Part shown: positions 11,871 to 24,400 of the stretch, one piece after another
Numbering within the stretch: the stretch's first letter is position 1
Layout: the number at the start of each line of letters is the position of its first letter
DNA from: Chrysomallon squamiferum
Taxonomy: Eukaryota > Mollusca > Gastropoda > Neomphalida > Peltospiridae
DNA: 47,500 bases
Direction of reading: 5' to 3'
NCBI GenBank assembly: GCA_012295275.1
Contig: CM022665.1
Location: 46,034,095-46,081,594 of the forward strand
Translations under genes and position numbers: made by a program
Notes under the pieces: generated by a model
The model's database searches: none
What the model was told of the DNA's origin: nothing
The model's input: only the letters and a program-made list of their open reading frames with translations

Positions 11871-13048
11871 TAAAGACAATCCCATGCTATTGATATTCAC
11901 CTAGGACTTAAATTTTACAATTTATAATTTACTGTTGACAAACTTGGACCAACAACAAATTGTTGTGCCCAATTCATTTTTTTTAAAATCGGATTAAAAA
12001 CTGCTGTTGCAGTGATGAATGAGAAATAGAAAACAGTTTCAGGTGTTTAAGTCATTACAGTCTAACTTAGGTAGGCTGACCAACTTAATTATGAAAATTA
12101 CTATTCTGACTTTACATCTAACAAGTGTTTATGCAATATCAGTAAAATACAAATATATATCTATATTTTGCACAACAAAACCTCATAAAACCTTTTTTTC
12201 TTTTTTGTTACAATTATGTATTTGTGTATTGCACAGTAAATGTATGCATTAAATGTTTTTAAAAATGAACCTATAACCACATTGATAAAAATTGTCATGC
12301 ATTTGTACTACTGAGGTTTTTGTATAAATTATTAGTCATTTTCATTAAATAATAAAAAGTAATTCCTAAAACACACGTATACACACACTGAGAAATGTAG
12401 TTATCAATACAAGCACATGTACTCTGATGGAATGCATTTAACTGTTTGCCTTAATTTTAAATTACTAGTTTTTACCACATCTATCACAGGTAACTTTTTA
12501 ATTTAGATAATATAGATAAAATAATCTATATATATATTAAATCCTAGTTAAAAATACTATAGATTTTTCTGGTTTTAAGATATTAATATACTGAATCATT
12601 CAAAGGAGTGTTGAAATTAATTCTTTTCATCATTTTTTCAGAAAAATGAATCAGATTTCTTGAATTAACTTTTAACCCAGTGTTGTGTTATAACACAAAC
12701 TTACTATTTTTCAAGAATTTCTAATTAACAGAACATTCAATATGTGAAACTACAGATATAGTTAATTTATAAACAATAGCTTGAGGAATCATGGTTAATA
12801 CTATTAAAATCATATTCTAAAAGATTCTTACAATTTAATAAAAATTTTTTTTTTTTTAAAATTCAACACCATAATAACTGTCTATTTTGTCTTCTAAAAA
12901 AAATATGATGCAGGCCTAATTGGGCCTACGTTGACCAAAATATTTGTTAAGTTATTTCCAGATACCGGTCAGTACATAAAGAAATGATGCTTAATCTCAT
13001 ACCTTGGTACATTCCTTTACATATCTACAAAAAGTCTTAATTCTGTTA

Positions 13049-13054
13049 TTTATT
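13049..13054 (-). terminator. Candidate poly(A) signal for ZUP1
   Basis: TTTATT on the + strand, AATAAA on the - strand, about 650 bases beyond the proposed ZUP1 stop. It is one of several possible signals in AT-rich sequence. Confidence 0.3.
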
Positions 13055-13700
13055 CATATCTACACAGCACATTGCTTTAAAACAAAAGATTGAGATTAGC
13101 AACACCACTTCACTAAAAATTTCTGAATTTAGGAAATGTTAAAACACTTTCAAAACTGCTTGAAAGGTACTGAAATGTAACTGAACACACAATATCAGTG
13201 CACTATTCTGTACAGATGTTTCATTAATTTTTTTTTACCAGTTGCACCAGTATTTCATTTAATTTTTCTCATACACACCAAAAAAATATTTCAGCTATGA
13301 GTTCTTTCATGCACACCACACTGTATTTTGCTTGTAAATGCAGATACTTTTTTTTTTACAATTTTTCACTAAATCTCCATCCTCCTCAATACAATACTTC
13401 AGATAAGTTTCTCAAACACTGCCACAAATGTTTCAAAATATCACTGACACTGTACATGTTTCACATACTCCAAGCACCATTTCAGGTGATTTTCTCTGAT
13501 TTCAAAAATTTGTATTCCTAGAAAATGAAGATAAATAATACAGTAAGTTTGATCTGTGTGTGCATGTGTTATTTGTTATCTCAAAATATTTTAGCCATGT
13601 ATTGTTTTTGTGCTGGTAAACATACTTCTGTTTTTTAATCATCAGCTAGAATAAAACTGAATAACAGTAGTCACAGTGAGACTGTTCAGGTTTCAGGTTA

Positions 13701-13896
13701 TCAATATTTGATGTTTTTTGTTTTTTCAAAATTTATTACATGGCGTGTTTTCGCTAATTGAAATACGATCTGTCATTAAATCAGCCAAGAGAAATTTGCA
13801 TATGAGTGCTAGAGGGTTAAAGCATTTATGTACTGTACACACATTTCAGAAAATGATTTTTGCATGTGGGTCTGTGTGTAAGTGTCTAAATGTACC

Positions 13897-13928
<32 letters not shown>

Positions 13929-15414
13929 TATGTATGTATGTATGTATGTATTATCTTCCTACATCTGTGTGTTCTTTGAGCCACAATGCTTACCTCATAC
14001 TCTCTGTCAGACAGAACACCAACTACAGCAACAATCTGGTACTGCTTAGCCCGGAGTCCGTTGAGAGGTCTCCTCAAACTCCTCATCAAGTATCCAGTCA
14101 CTTTGCCGTAGAACTGCTCCATCTGTCGTTTGGGAGAGCTCGGATCAAACAGCAGCAGACGCAAAGATTTGTCTCTCATCTCCTCAACTCCTATAACTGT
14201 TCTGCTGTGTCCTAAATAAAACAAAAATAAAGAATTTGAAACTAAAGTGTTTTTTTTTTTCACAAGTTGATTAAATGGATGGTTATTTAACAATGCTTCT
14301 GTATTGATGTTTGCTAACTATCATTCAAATGTTCAGTTTGTTTTGTTTATTTTTGGGGGTAGAGGTTGGGGAGTTTTTTGGTGTGTGTGTGGTTTTGGGA
14401 GTCTTTTTTCCTCTTTTTTTTCTCTTTGATAATGATGTTACTGGAGAAAAAATATTGTTCCATTGACTATTTTGTCAGATTAGCAACCTTCTCATAAACA
14501 GGACAACACAAATCACTAGTTGAAATGACAATTTAGTCAATATCTTGCTATGTAAGCTGGTTGCCTGTATAATTTTATCTTACCTGTTTGATAAAGAAAT
14601 AAGTATTTAAAAAAATTAGTTGGTAGAAACAAAAGTTTGTTGAGTTTTTCAAAAGGAGCTGTTTTAGCATGTGATTTCATTTCTCATGTGTTTGAAATAT
14701 ATGACATAAAAACATATTCTGAAAGGTGAACATTATGAAACATGTGAGGTTAAACAAATCTATGTCCAAAAATCTCAATACTGTCTTTGAATTTTAGATA
14801 AGAAAATGCTATGAACTTTTGTTTCCAACCCAGTAGATTCGATTATATTAAATTTTTCAGCAGAGACTGAGTTTAAAAAAAAAAAAAAAATATATATAAA
14901 CCTTACCTTGATGTTGCAAATATAGTGGAGGTTTGAAATCTTCTTCTTTCTCAAAGTAATTCTTCACCCACTCAAACAATTTTGGGTGTGTCCCACCTTT
15001 ACCAGTAGGATTTTGGAAGTCAACAAGTTTACATCTACAGATATAGACTAAAAGCAATCAGTTATACGTATACTTTCTGTTGTTACACAACACAAGATAT
15101 TGCTGTTATTGCAATATAATTATGTTACTGAGAAAACTGTATTTTTGTTATACTAAATGCTATAAAGTGTTCAAAAAAATATGAGATTAAAAAGGTATTC
15201 TGATTCAGATAATGGAAATAGAGCAAAATATTAATACTCTAGTGTGTAATATTTATATTTTCATACTTTATATTTATATAATTAAAAACCTGTGTGTAAT
15301 GCATGTGTATGTGTGTTTTAAAATATATATATATATATATGAATGTGTCAGTGTGACTCTATGTTTATGCAGATATATATGTATATATCTGTGTGTATGT
15401 AGTATGTGTGTGTG

Positions 15415-15446
<32 letters not shown>

Positions 15447-18400
15447 CATAACTGTGTCTATATGTATATGCAGATATACATACGTGTGTGTAATATTGTT
15501 ATTAGTTTATGCAGCCTCTAATCAGTAATAGAACACTGTCATCATCAGCATTAATCTGTATCACATTTAACCTAAAAGTCTGCGTACTTTATTTTGAAAG
15601 CTGACAGCAGTGCTACGATTTCTGTTGCTCCAATCCACTTGCGAGTGTTGACCACGCGACCTCCCAGCTGTTCACACCCCTGGCGATCGATTCCTTTGTT
15701 CCAGGCCATCTCAATCAGCTGCTGAATCTTTGGAATGGAAGGAATCAGAGGCTGATCTGGACAGACAGAAGACATTTACACAACTAAGGATTTCCTCGGA
15801 TGTAACTTTGGAAAAATGCTGTGTTCATTCAGCAGTGTTAGATGCAGTAATTAACGTCCAGTTTGAAAAAAATGTTAATGTGTTGATGAGGTTTTCAGCT
15901 TGAGAAGAATGAGTCATCAGTTTCAAATGTACATTAATGATAATGTTTGTTAAGAACAAGTGAAAGTGTACTGATGCTTTTTTGGGGTGTTTTTTTTTAT
16001 CAGAAAAATGTGATGGATTTTGTAAATATATGATGCAACCATTTTTCTTCTGTGTTATAATTAAATGTAAACTGAGAATATACTGGACAAATTTACTGTA
16101 TTTCAAAACAAATCTCAACTTGTAGGCTTAACGAATATGAAGAACAAATACACAGGTTTTACGACTATTAAAATTATTAAATAGATCTTATTGATATTCG
16201 ATCATTACTACCCTTGTATCGATGCTATTTCCTTGTGATAATAAGTAGCAAATAACAGCAGCACTTTTTAAATTAACAAACACATCTCTTAGACATGCCA
16301 CATACTCATAAAACACATCTGCTTATGAAGAAATGTACCTGTTTCAAGATGGTTTAAATTAAACCAAATTTATGTTGAGCTAATTTTTTTCTTTTTTAAT
16401 CTAGCTGTTTCAGTCAACAAGAAATATTTCAGCACATTCTGAATATGGCTTAAATTAAACAAATCGATGCAAGCACAATGTTTTCAAATTATGTACATCA
16501 AATATTTTTGCTAAAATTGCTCCTACCATTGAACAAAATTTTGCTGTACTGAGGATTATGAACTAAAGACGACAGCAACATCTGAAGATTGCGGTAGCCA
16601 CAGCCCCACCCTTTGTCACCGTAGGACCCACTGTAGTGATCCACCGTGGTACACAGCCACGCCTTTTCCACATACCCCGGAGAATACCGGTGATACTTCT
16701 GTAGTCGAGAAATCAAATCTGAAAAAATTTAAAATATTTTAAAATTCGATATTTACCTGCTGTCTTCAATCATTTTTTTTTTTTTAAATAAAATAGAAAT
16801 AAAAAAAGAGGTTAAATTTAAATTCTCTCATAAAATAAAGAAAATCTGTTCTGCTTATAATGACATGACTTTATAAATGAGACAACCTGAAATTTGCTCT
16901 GTATTTATTTATTTTTTTTTTTTTTGGTTATATAGGAGAGTATAAATTTAATATGAGGGATATATGGTTAACTTGAAAAAGGTGTGTATCATTTACATTA
17001 GAACCTTGCTTATTACAAATGGTATGCCATTATTAGTGACAGAATACAGTATGTATTTAACAGATGATGTAGCAAGGGAAGTAGTCATATAATCAACATT
17101 ATCACTGAAGTTTGGAATTTATTTAAATATAAATTTATATAAAACAGCTGCATTTAAAATTTACTATTAAACAACAATATTATCTTAATCTGTTTCACTT
17201 GTGGTAATAGTGTTCCATTTTTTTTTTTTTTTTTTTACTGTAATGTGAAGAGGGAACCCCCCCCCCTAATTTCCAAAACAATACTGTTGAAAAATCTATT
17301 CCATTACTTCTGCTTGTAAAATTTAAAACATATTCCTTTACTATTACTTTTTATTATTTAACAGCAGATGATCTTACATAGATGATACTTTCTTTTCTCC
17401 TGGAACACAAATATAAAAAAGTGTTTATCTATTAAATGAGAAAACAAACCTTTGGTACAAGAATGGCCATCATCAACACCGATGAGATCATTGGACTGCA
17501 ACGTCGCTTTCTGACTGTGGTATTCTCCTATTGATATGTCTCCCTTCCACACTGCTTTTTCAAGACTTTTCTCATACTGGTCTTTGTAACTAGTTTTCTC
17601 ATCCATACCATACATAGCCTGTTACAAAAATAATTTAAATTGCTATAAAAAAAACACAAAAAAAAATAATTTGAAAAAACTATATATATATATATAAATG
17701 TCTCTCATTCAATAAAAATGCAGAAAATATATTTCAAATAAATTTGAAGATAATTATTAATTTAATAATAATAGTGCACATAATATCAGCAAATAGTTCA
17801 TGAATTACATATGCATTTAGTTATTTTAGAATTCTGAAAAGGTAGAAAGGCTTGATTGCGTATACATTCTGTTATAATGTAAAAGAACGTAAAAAGTGAC
17901 CAAATTAACGTTATTTTAATAAATTCATTAAAACTGACATCACCTTTGTGATATTCAAAACAGATGTCACCTTTATAATATTTAAAACATGTCACATTTG
18001 TAATATTTAAAATTAGTGTCATCTTTATAATATTTGGCATAAACCCTGTGATTTTTGTTTTCTCTAAAAAAATAACACATAATTTGTTTGTTTTTTGTGG
18101 TGTTTTTGTGGGGCTTTTTTTTCTGTTTTTTGTTTTTGTTTATGTTTTTTTAATTAAATTAAAAATAAAATACAAAACCTGTAAAGATTCAAAGTTTCTT
18201 TTTTCTCTGTCTGCTGCCTCAACTTCTTGTTTTTGAATTTCTTCTGCTAACTGTTTATCAGACAGAACACGATCTGCACAAAACAATGAAATGTATTATT
18301 TATATAAATTATCAATTTACAAAACAAAAGTATATATATGTGTGTGTGTCTGTGTGTATACATATTTATTTATTTAGAGAAGTTTATTTTTGGGGAGAAA

Positions 18401-20600
18401 AAATAACGAGTATACACAATGCATATGACATTAAAACATTCTATTAAAAAAAGTTTTTAAACATGATTTGTATTGTCGAAAAAATTTCAAAAAGATATTA
18501 ACACATTAGACAGAACTAAAATAAACATTCTGATGATATTTTTGGTTTTTAAAATTACATAGACAAACACTACTAACACTAACACTAACACTAACACTAA
18601 CAAAACAAACAAATAAATAAAATTACCAGGCACAAACTTAAACACAAACACCAACACCAACACCAACACCAACACCAACACCAACACTAACACTAACACT
18701 AACACCAACAAAACAATAACAAATAAATAAATAAAATTACCAGGAGTCTGTCCTGCAGAAAAATGACCTTCGACATGTCTGGACAATGAACTAGCATCGT
18801 GACACTGCAGCTCACAGACTGGACACACAAACATTTGCCCGTTCCCGCCCTCTGCTCCAACCTGACTCGTTCCCGGAGCAGCCGGTGACCACTTAGTGGG
18901 ACTGAGAATGTCCGTGTGGCTCGCGTTGATGTGAGCCTCCAGACTTCTGGGCGTGTCCTGACTGCACCCGCACAGCGGACACTTGTACATGACGTCGAAG
19001 TCCTCGCTGTTCGACGCAGCTCCCAGCTTCATTGGACTGAGGATGTCGCTGTGTTGACGGTTCACGTGTTGTTCTATTGAGGCCTCGGAGTGAGTGGAGA
19101 AATTACAAAATGGACAGGAGTAGGAATTCAAAGCAGGATCAGCGGCTGCACGAGTTCCTCCTTCTTGGATGTGACCCGAAGCTTGAGGTACGTCGAGGTA
19201 CAGATTAGGTCGACCGCTTTCTGCTGAAGAACTGGGTTCATCTTTACCAAGTCTACTGTCTGCTGATGAACTAGGTTCGTAGTTACTAAGTCTACCGTCT
19301 GCTGAATAGCTGGTTTCGTTTTCACTAAGTCTACTGTCTGCTGATAAACTAGGTTCATTTTTATTGAGTATGCTATCTTCTAAAGACCTCTCCCCACTTT
19401 CATCATGAGTGCAATTCTGACTGCTGCTGCTGCTAGTGAAATGATGATGACTATAAGGAAAATATGGTTCTGTTTTATCTGAACTGTTTCTGTCAAAATG
19501 ATTTCTTTCTAAGCTATTGGTCTGGCTGGTACAGTCTGTCTGACAGTTAAGATGCTCAGAATCGTTATATGATACACAGTCGCCACTTTCAAAAACATTT
19601 GCATGTCCATTCATCAGCGATTCACCTTCATGATCCATGAAGGTTTTAGCTTCACTGGTTTCTGATTGATCATAAAATTCGGATGGATATGAGTCCAGTA
19701 GATCTCCATGCTCAGAATGGACATGTTTTTCACATTCTGACCCATTCTCCCAGATCTGGTCACAAAATGGACAGATATTGTTCTCCTCATGCTCGGCAGA
19801 GATGTGTAGTTTCATCTCATTTTCTGTCATGCCCGATCTGCCGCAAACAATACAGGTAAACTTCTCTCTTACTAGACAACCAGCCATCTTAATTCTTCTG
19901 CAAGCTAGAAAGAAAGAAAAAATGTTTACTATCAGAACAGTCAAAATTGAAAATCATAAAAGATATAGGTCTAAATTTAATACAGCCATTCTCATTTTTA
20001 CATGGAAAACAGAGCTACTGACACATTGTGCAGAAATGATCCACCGTTTTTTCCATGCATTATGTACAGTTTAATTGTAATTTGTAATTTAGTGTATCAG
20101 GATTTGGATATGTGTGAATACCATTTTTTTATTTTTTTTGTTTTATTTTTTGAAATTATAACAATTAATTAACACTATTTATAACTTTCAGTTATTTTAA
20201 ACTGTTTTAATTAAACCAAATTTCTGATGGCCAGAGATCGTATCTGTAATATTATTATAATTTTTTACGATTGTCAGAACTGGTAAATACTTTTGATTTC
20301 ATATCAGTTTAACCTTTAAAATATTCTTAATTTTAAAGAGACTACCAGATTTTTTTGGATTTTTTTTCCCCCATTGACAGTGAACTTTCATTTTCGACTC
20401 GAAATTATTTCCTTCGTTTTCCATTTAATCTATCTTATTATTATATCATACATATTTTCTGGTATTGTTTTACTTCTAGATTAAATAATAAATAAACAAC
20501 CAAAATTAATATTAAACACTGATTAGTATCAGAGGTCTGCAGTAAAAGGATTGTTTATTGTAATTATTTACCTGGATTGTTTCTCACACTCCGACACCAT
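13701..20600 (-). CDS. ZUP1: ZUP1/ZUFSP K63-specific deubiquitinase
   Basis: Nine coding exons on the - strand: 20600-20572, 19897-18741, 18273-18179, 17618-17450, 16718-16527, 15756-15588, 15034-14907, 14211-13994 and 13769-13701. All phases agree and give 741 residues; human ZUP1 is shorter (578). Five C2H2 fingers lie near residues 25-46, 52-73, 271-292, 316-337 and 368-389. The papain-fold peptidase (family C78) has catalytic Cys523 in GDKGWGCGYRN, His648 in QHQGHSRTVIG and Asp669 in LLLFDPSS. The Cys-His and His-Asp spacings (125 and 21) are close to human C360/H491/D512. The family cleaves long K63-linked ubiquitin chains and acts in genome maintenance. The start MVSECEKQS relies on a 29-nt first exon; Met14 (19887) is an alternative. 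The last exon (IVFQLAKTRH...) is the least certain, although it resembles the human tail KLARRQASQVF. Residues between fingers 2 and 3 form a Ser/Asp/Glu-rich low-complexity region. Confidence 0.95.
13894..13951 (+). repeat. Palindromic (CATA)n-(TATG)n microsatellite
   Basis: Repeated ACAT units turn into ATAT and then GTAT, so the strand can fold back on itself. It lies in the last ZUP1 intron, about 40 bases beyond the donor at 13993. Confidence 0.85.
14212..18178 (-). other. Central ZUP1 introns
   Basis: Introns 14212-14906, 15035-15587, 15757-16526, 16719-17449 and 17619-18178. They are AT-rich, with TA/TG microsatellites at 15300-15480, a C-run near 17260 and a short tandem repeat at 17930-18045 (about 30 bp, four copies with TGTCACCTTTATAATATTTA). 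No extra exons or RNA genes are recognised. Confidence 0.65.
18571..18741 (-). repeat. Hexamer repeat and duplicated donor in ZUP1 intron 2
   Basis: Read on the - strand, the donor CCTG/GTAATTTTATTTATTT (exon end 18741) is followed by TTTGTTGGTG-type hexamers. A second copy of the same donor then appears at about 18629 (GTGCCTGGTAATTTTATT) with another hexamer block (GTTAGT repeats). The unit of about 110 bp thus spans the exon border. The open frame read through it is a low-complexity Leu/Val string and not a real protein segment. Confidence 0.85.
19216..19365 (-). repeat. ZUP1: 39-bp in-frame coding repeat in ZUP1
   Basis: Four tandem copies of a 13-residue unit: NEPSLSADSRLSE, NETSYSADGRLSN, YEPSSSADSRLGK and DEPSSSAESGRPN. 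They lie in the disordered Ser/acidic linker between fingers 2 and 3. The length stays in frame, so copy-number change would be tolerated. The unit is not part of vertebrate ZUP1 as I recall it. Confidence 0.9.
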
Positions 20601-21122
20601 GAATTTTTATTGAATTTGTTGTGTTTGCACTACGAACACTGAAATACTTCAGTAATAAATTGAATGACGGAAACACCCGATACATTTTACTATTATTAAC
20701 TCTGACAGGTCTTTTCCCTCAGTGTATCCAATCACAATATAGTTTGCATTATACAGTTTACCACACTGTTATGCACCACAACAAATCGCCCCATTTATTT
20801 ATAATTAATTGTTACAATTAATAAACATTCATTTTCGAATTTCCACCGCATTATATAAGTAGCAGTTCACTATTTTCCTCTTTTTTTTAAAAATTTATTT
20901 ATAATATTTGAAAAATCTGACGCATTATACTTTAATTTTTTTTCTTCTTTTAGTGTATTATGTACATCTAAACCTAAGTCATTTTTTATGCAAACTATAT
21001 AAACTTTATTAATTATATATCATTATCAGCGAGTTAAAGCTGCAATGATACCATTATAATGTTATTTATTTATTTGATATTGTTAGAAACATGCCCCCTG
21101 GCAGTAGAAGTACTGCTGCTAC

Positions 21123-21156
<34 letters not shown>

Positions 21157-21423
21157 CTGTCGCCATGAGCAAGGAACCAATAGCTTTAATTCGTCAGTAA
21201 CATAGGGTGGAATGTTATTGAGTTGAAATATATTTGGTACGAATTCACTTTCATTTTGACCAATCAAAAAACAAATTGGAGACTGAAGAGGTTGCGGGAT
21301 TCCATAATTTTTGGAAAATCACGTCTGAAGGTCAAGGTTGAATAAAAACAACAAGTCGCATGCAAACGCTGCAAACCATTCACAGCTGACACGATATTTT
21401 CGGGAAACCACACGATCTGAACG
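20601..21423. promoter_or_regulatory. Head-to-head ZUP1/FAM162 promoter region
   Basis: 823 bases separate the two start codons. CCAAT motifs lie at 20728-20732 and 21260-21264, and ATTGG at 21275-21279. There is no clear TATA box that could be told apart from AT-rich background, and no CpG island. A 27-base TTA/ATA run lies at about 21125-21154. Start sites are not determined. Confidence 0.4.
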
Positions 21424-24400
21424 ATGGCATTTTTAAACAGAAGTGTATCATCAATAAGAACGCTCTGGAGAGTGAAAGATGTCGTTCAAAATCAGACAAA
21501 ATGTTTGCTGTTGCGTTCACAAGCTCCCGTCTCACAGCGAATGTACTCTGAGTCGTCTTCTGAGTCAACTTTAGGTAAGACCTTGGGCTTAAACAAAAAC
21601 GAAAAATAACCCCTAAAATGAAAATAACCTGAAGGTCATTTTAAAATGAATATTCATAGCCCAAACTATTTAAATAAATAACTACATATATATTTATATA
21701 GACATACAATTCAAATAGTTGAACTGCTATTTAATTTTTGACATTCAACGTGAACCTAACAATTCCTGGGACCATTGATTATTGCATACTGTAACTCACA
21801 TTCTTTCTACCTTTTTCCTTTTTCTAATCTTAATTTTTAAAGTCAATAACTGATATTAAATAATCAAATCATTATGATAATGTCAATAAAATATTTATAT
21901 GCATTTTATTTATTAAAACTACTCCTACAGTAATACGAACAATAACTATGTTGTCATCACATGGGAAGTAACTCCTTTTGGCACATTTTGACCATTTATT
22001 TTTGTTAATAATGGTGAAGTGATTTTTCGAAAACCCGTCGGTTGGTTCGCGATGTAAAAATTAAAAATGTGTATATATTTTCTTCTTTTTAATTTTATAA
22101 AATTTTAATTTAATTTTAATTTTTTTAATTTTATTATTTTATTATTATTATTATTTTTTTTTTATTTTTTTTTTTTTTTTTTTTTTTTTTATTTTTTTTT
22201 TTTTGTTCCATTTTTACTGTTTTAACTTGCATTGTGACAATGGTTTTTTTTTTTAAAGTATTTATTAATGCTTTATTCACCTCTTATTAAAGGCATATTT
22301 ACCTGCAAAGTTAAGCAGAATATTTTAACAACATTTGACTGGTTTTACCAGAGAAATTTTAAGCAGTTCTGAAAAGCTTAATAAAACCTGTTAAATCATT
22401 TAAAAATAATAATAATAAATTTATTTTATTACTTTTTTAAATTATTATTATTATTATTGTTATTATTATTTTATTATTATTATCATTATTATAATTTTTA
22501 TTTTTTTGTTTGCCATACTATAATTTTTGCCAATTACATCACATTTCTACTTCTTTCAATCTCTTTTTATTATTATTGTTATTATTGTTATTGTTGTTGT
22601 TGTTAAATTAAAAAAAAATTAAAATAATAATAAGTTACTTGTGCCAAAGGGTTGCACAAACTGGTTGTCATTAACAGTAATATGTGGTAACTTTTTGATG
22701 TCTGAGCGATTTATCATGTCAAAAAAAAATATATATTAATATATTCTGAGTGTCTAATTAGAATTATCCATGTATATATTCAGACACAGAATTTATTTTA
22801 CATATTTGCATCTAATTTATGCAAAATTGAAGACAGTTTTTAAAATTATTATACATTCTTGCTTCAGAATAATGTATTCCGAAATAAAATAATAAAATAC
22901 ATGAAAGTACAGGTTGAATTGTACTGTAGATATTAGTGTGATATATTTTGGCACAAAATAAATGTAAAAGAAAAAAAATAATTCATCTGACTTTGAAAGA
23001 TGAACAGATGGATATTTCTTGCTGTGACTGTAGATTAAAGACAGAATATTTTTTTTTTTTTTTTTTTTTTTATCAGTGGAACTGCTTGCAAATATCTGGA
23101 ATGATTATTCTATTCTCAATTTTATTTTTTATTATATTTCCTATTATTTCGTTGTGGTCAGTCTATTCTGATATTCATTAAATGAAAATCTATTATTATT
23201 ATTATAGATTTATAGAATGTTTTTAAAAAATAACAAAGCTGGCATCATTTCCAGATATAATGTTCTAAGGCAGTCATTTTCAACCTGAATGGTAACACCC
23301 CTTTTATGATTTTTAAGAATGCAGGGAGTGATACAAACTCAATATATTTATAATGTATAAATGCTCAAAAGTATAGTTTTATAGCATTCTAAAATAATTT
23401 CAATAACATCCTGACCTTCAGAAAAACTAAATTTAATGTGTACCACAGTAAGAAACAATATAAATGAAGTTTGCGCATTTGTTCTATAACACAAATCTTT
23501 GCTAATAATAAGGTATAATAATAAACCTGTAAGGATACGTCCTGGTTGGTCCTTTCTGTACCCACTGGCAGGGCAGAATCAGGGGTCCTGCAGCTTTTCT
23601 CAGATATACCAACTGAAACCTGACTCAGCTTTCTTCCTCGGTATCTGAATGATTGACAGTTACACTTTTCTGAAAGTAATTGTAAACAACTAAAGTAAAT
23701 AAATCATTAAGCTGTGTGTGTCAGTCTTTAAGGATTTTTTTTTTTTTACTTTCAAAAATGACAAAGCTTAAAAAAAACAAGTACATTTTTCTTCATTTTT
23801 TCATAAAATATAAAAGAGAAAATAAAATGGCTGCCATGGCTGGTTATATTATTGTCATACTCTGTTAATTATTAACACATTAGTTGTGTGTTAAACCCCA
23901 GTTATGCGGACATTCATAAAATGTACTTGGGCATTTTTTTTTTTTATTCAATTTGAACTCTGGTATCTCTTAATAAAAAGAGGGCAGATTTTATACTGGG
24001 AAGGAAGGTCATGGTTGAGTGAGCCTGAATGATGTAATACTAGAATTTAGATTATAGATAGATGAGTCAGCAGGGTTTTTTTGTTTGTACCTATAGTTGA
24101 ATCTTGATTATAACACATCGTAATAATTAATTATGTTAAATAATAATTACAGGTTGGTTTTCTTAATATCATCATTTCTTTACAATTTTTACCCTTTTTT
24201 CTTTCAATAAACCTTAACTTCATCAAATATTACAGAAACGTGTTGGTAAATTAAAGAAGGGTTCCACTGTATCTGATAATGTTTGACATGGGGTTGGTCA
24301 AAGTAATTTTTGATAACTTCCTTCACTTGGCTTAAGCTGTGTATTTATTTTCAAACAATTAATCCAGTCATACTTTTTACAGTCAAAAAAAAAAAAAAAC

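Larger units (their letters stand above)
9336..13700. other. Tail-to-tail region between ZMYM and ZUP1
   Basis: 4.4 kb without a supported exon. It should hold the 3' UTRs of both genes. Visible items: T-runs after the ZMYM stop, a G-run at 10073-10081, an AATAAA at 10508 on +, an A-run near 10738, a minisatellite at 11510-11870 and an AATAAA on the - strand near 13050. The short open frames here have no family resemblance. Confidence 0.6.

Noticed and set aside
13886-14293. Overlapping + strand frame across 13718-14215
   Set aside because: It is antisense to a ZUP1 exon that carries the catalytic His and Asp; no evidence for a real + strand gene.
14857-15057. Placing the ZUP1 catalytic His in GGTHPKLFEW
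   Set aside because: Spacing from the Cys (97) does not fit the human enzyme; His in QGHSRTVIG (125 from Cys, 21 before Asp) does.
15302-15480. Possible Z-DNA or regulatory role of TA/TG microsatellites
   Set aside because: Such tracts are everywhere in this window, and nothing points to function at this one.
18571-18715. Telomere-like repeat
   Set aside because: The hexamers are GTTAGT and GTTGGT (ACTAAC/ACCAAC), not TTAGGG, and they lie inside a gene.
18487-18741. Long Leu/Val-rich extension of the ZUP1 exon 2 frame that looks like membrane segments
   Set aside because: It is intron hexamer repeat read through the donor at 18741; splicing to 18273 restores the family sequence and phase.
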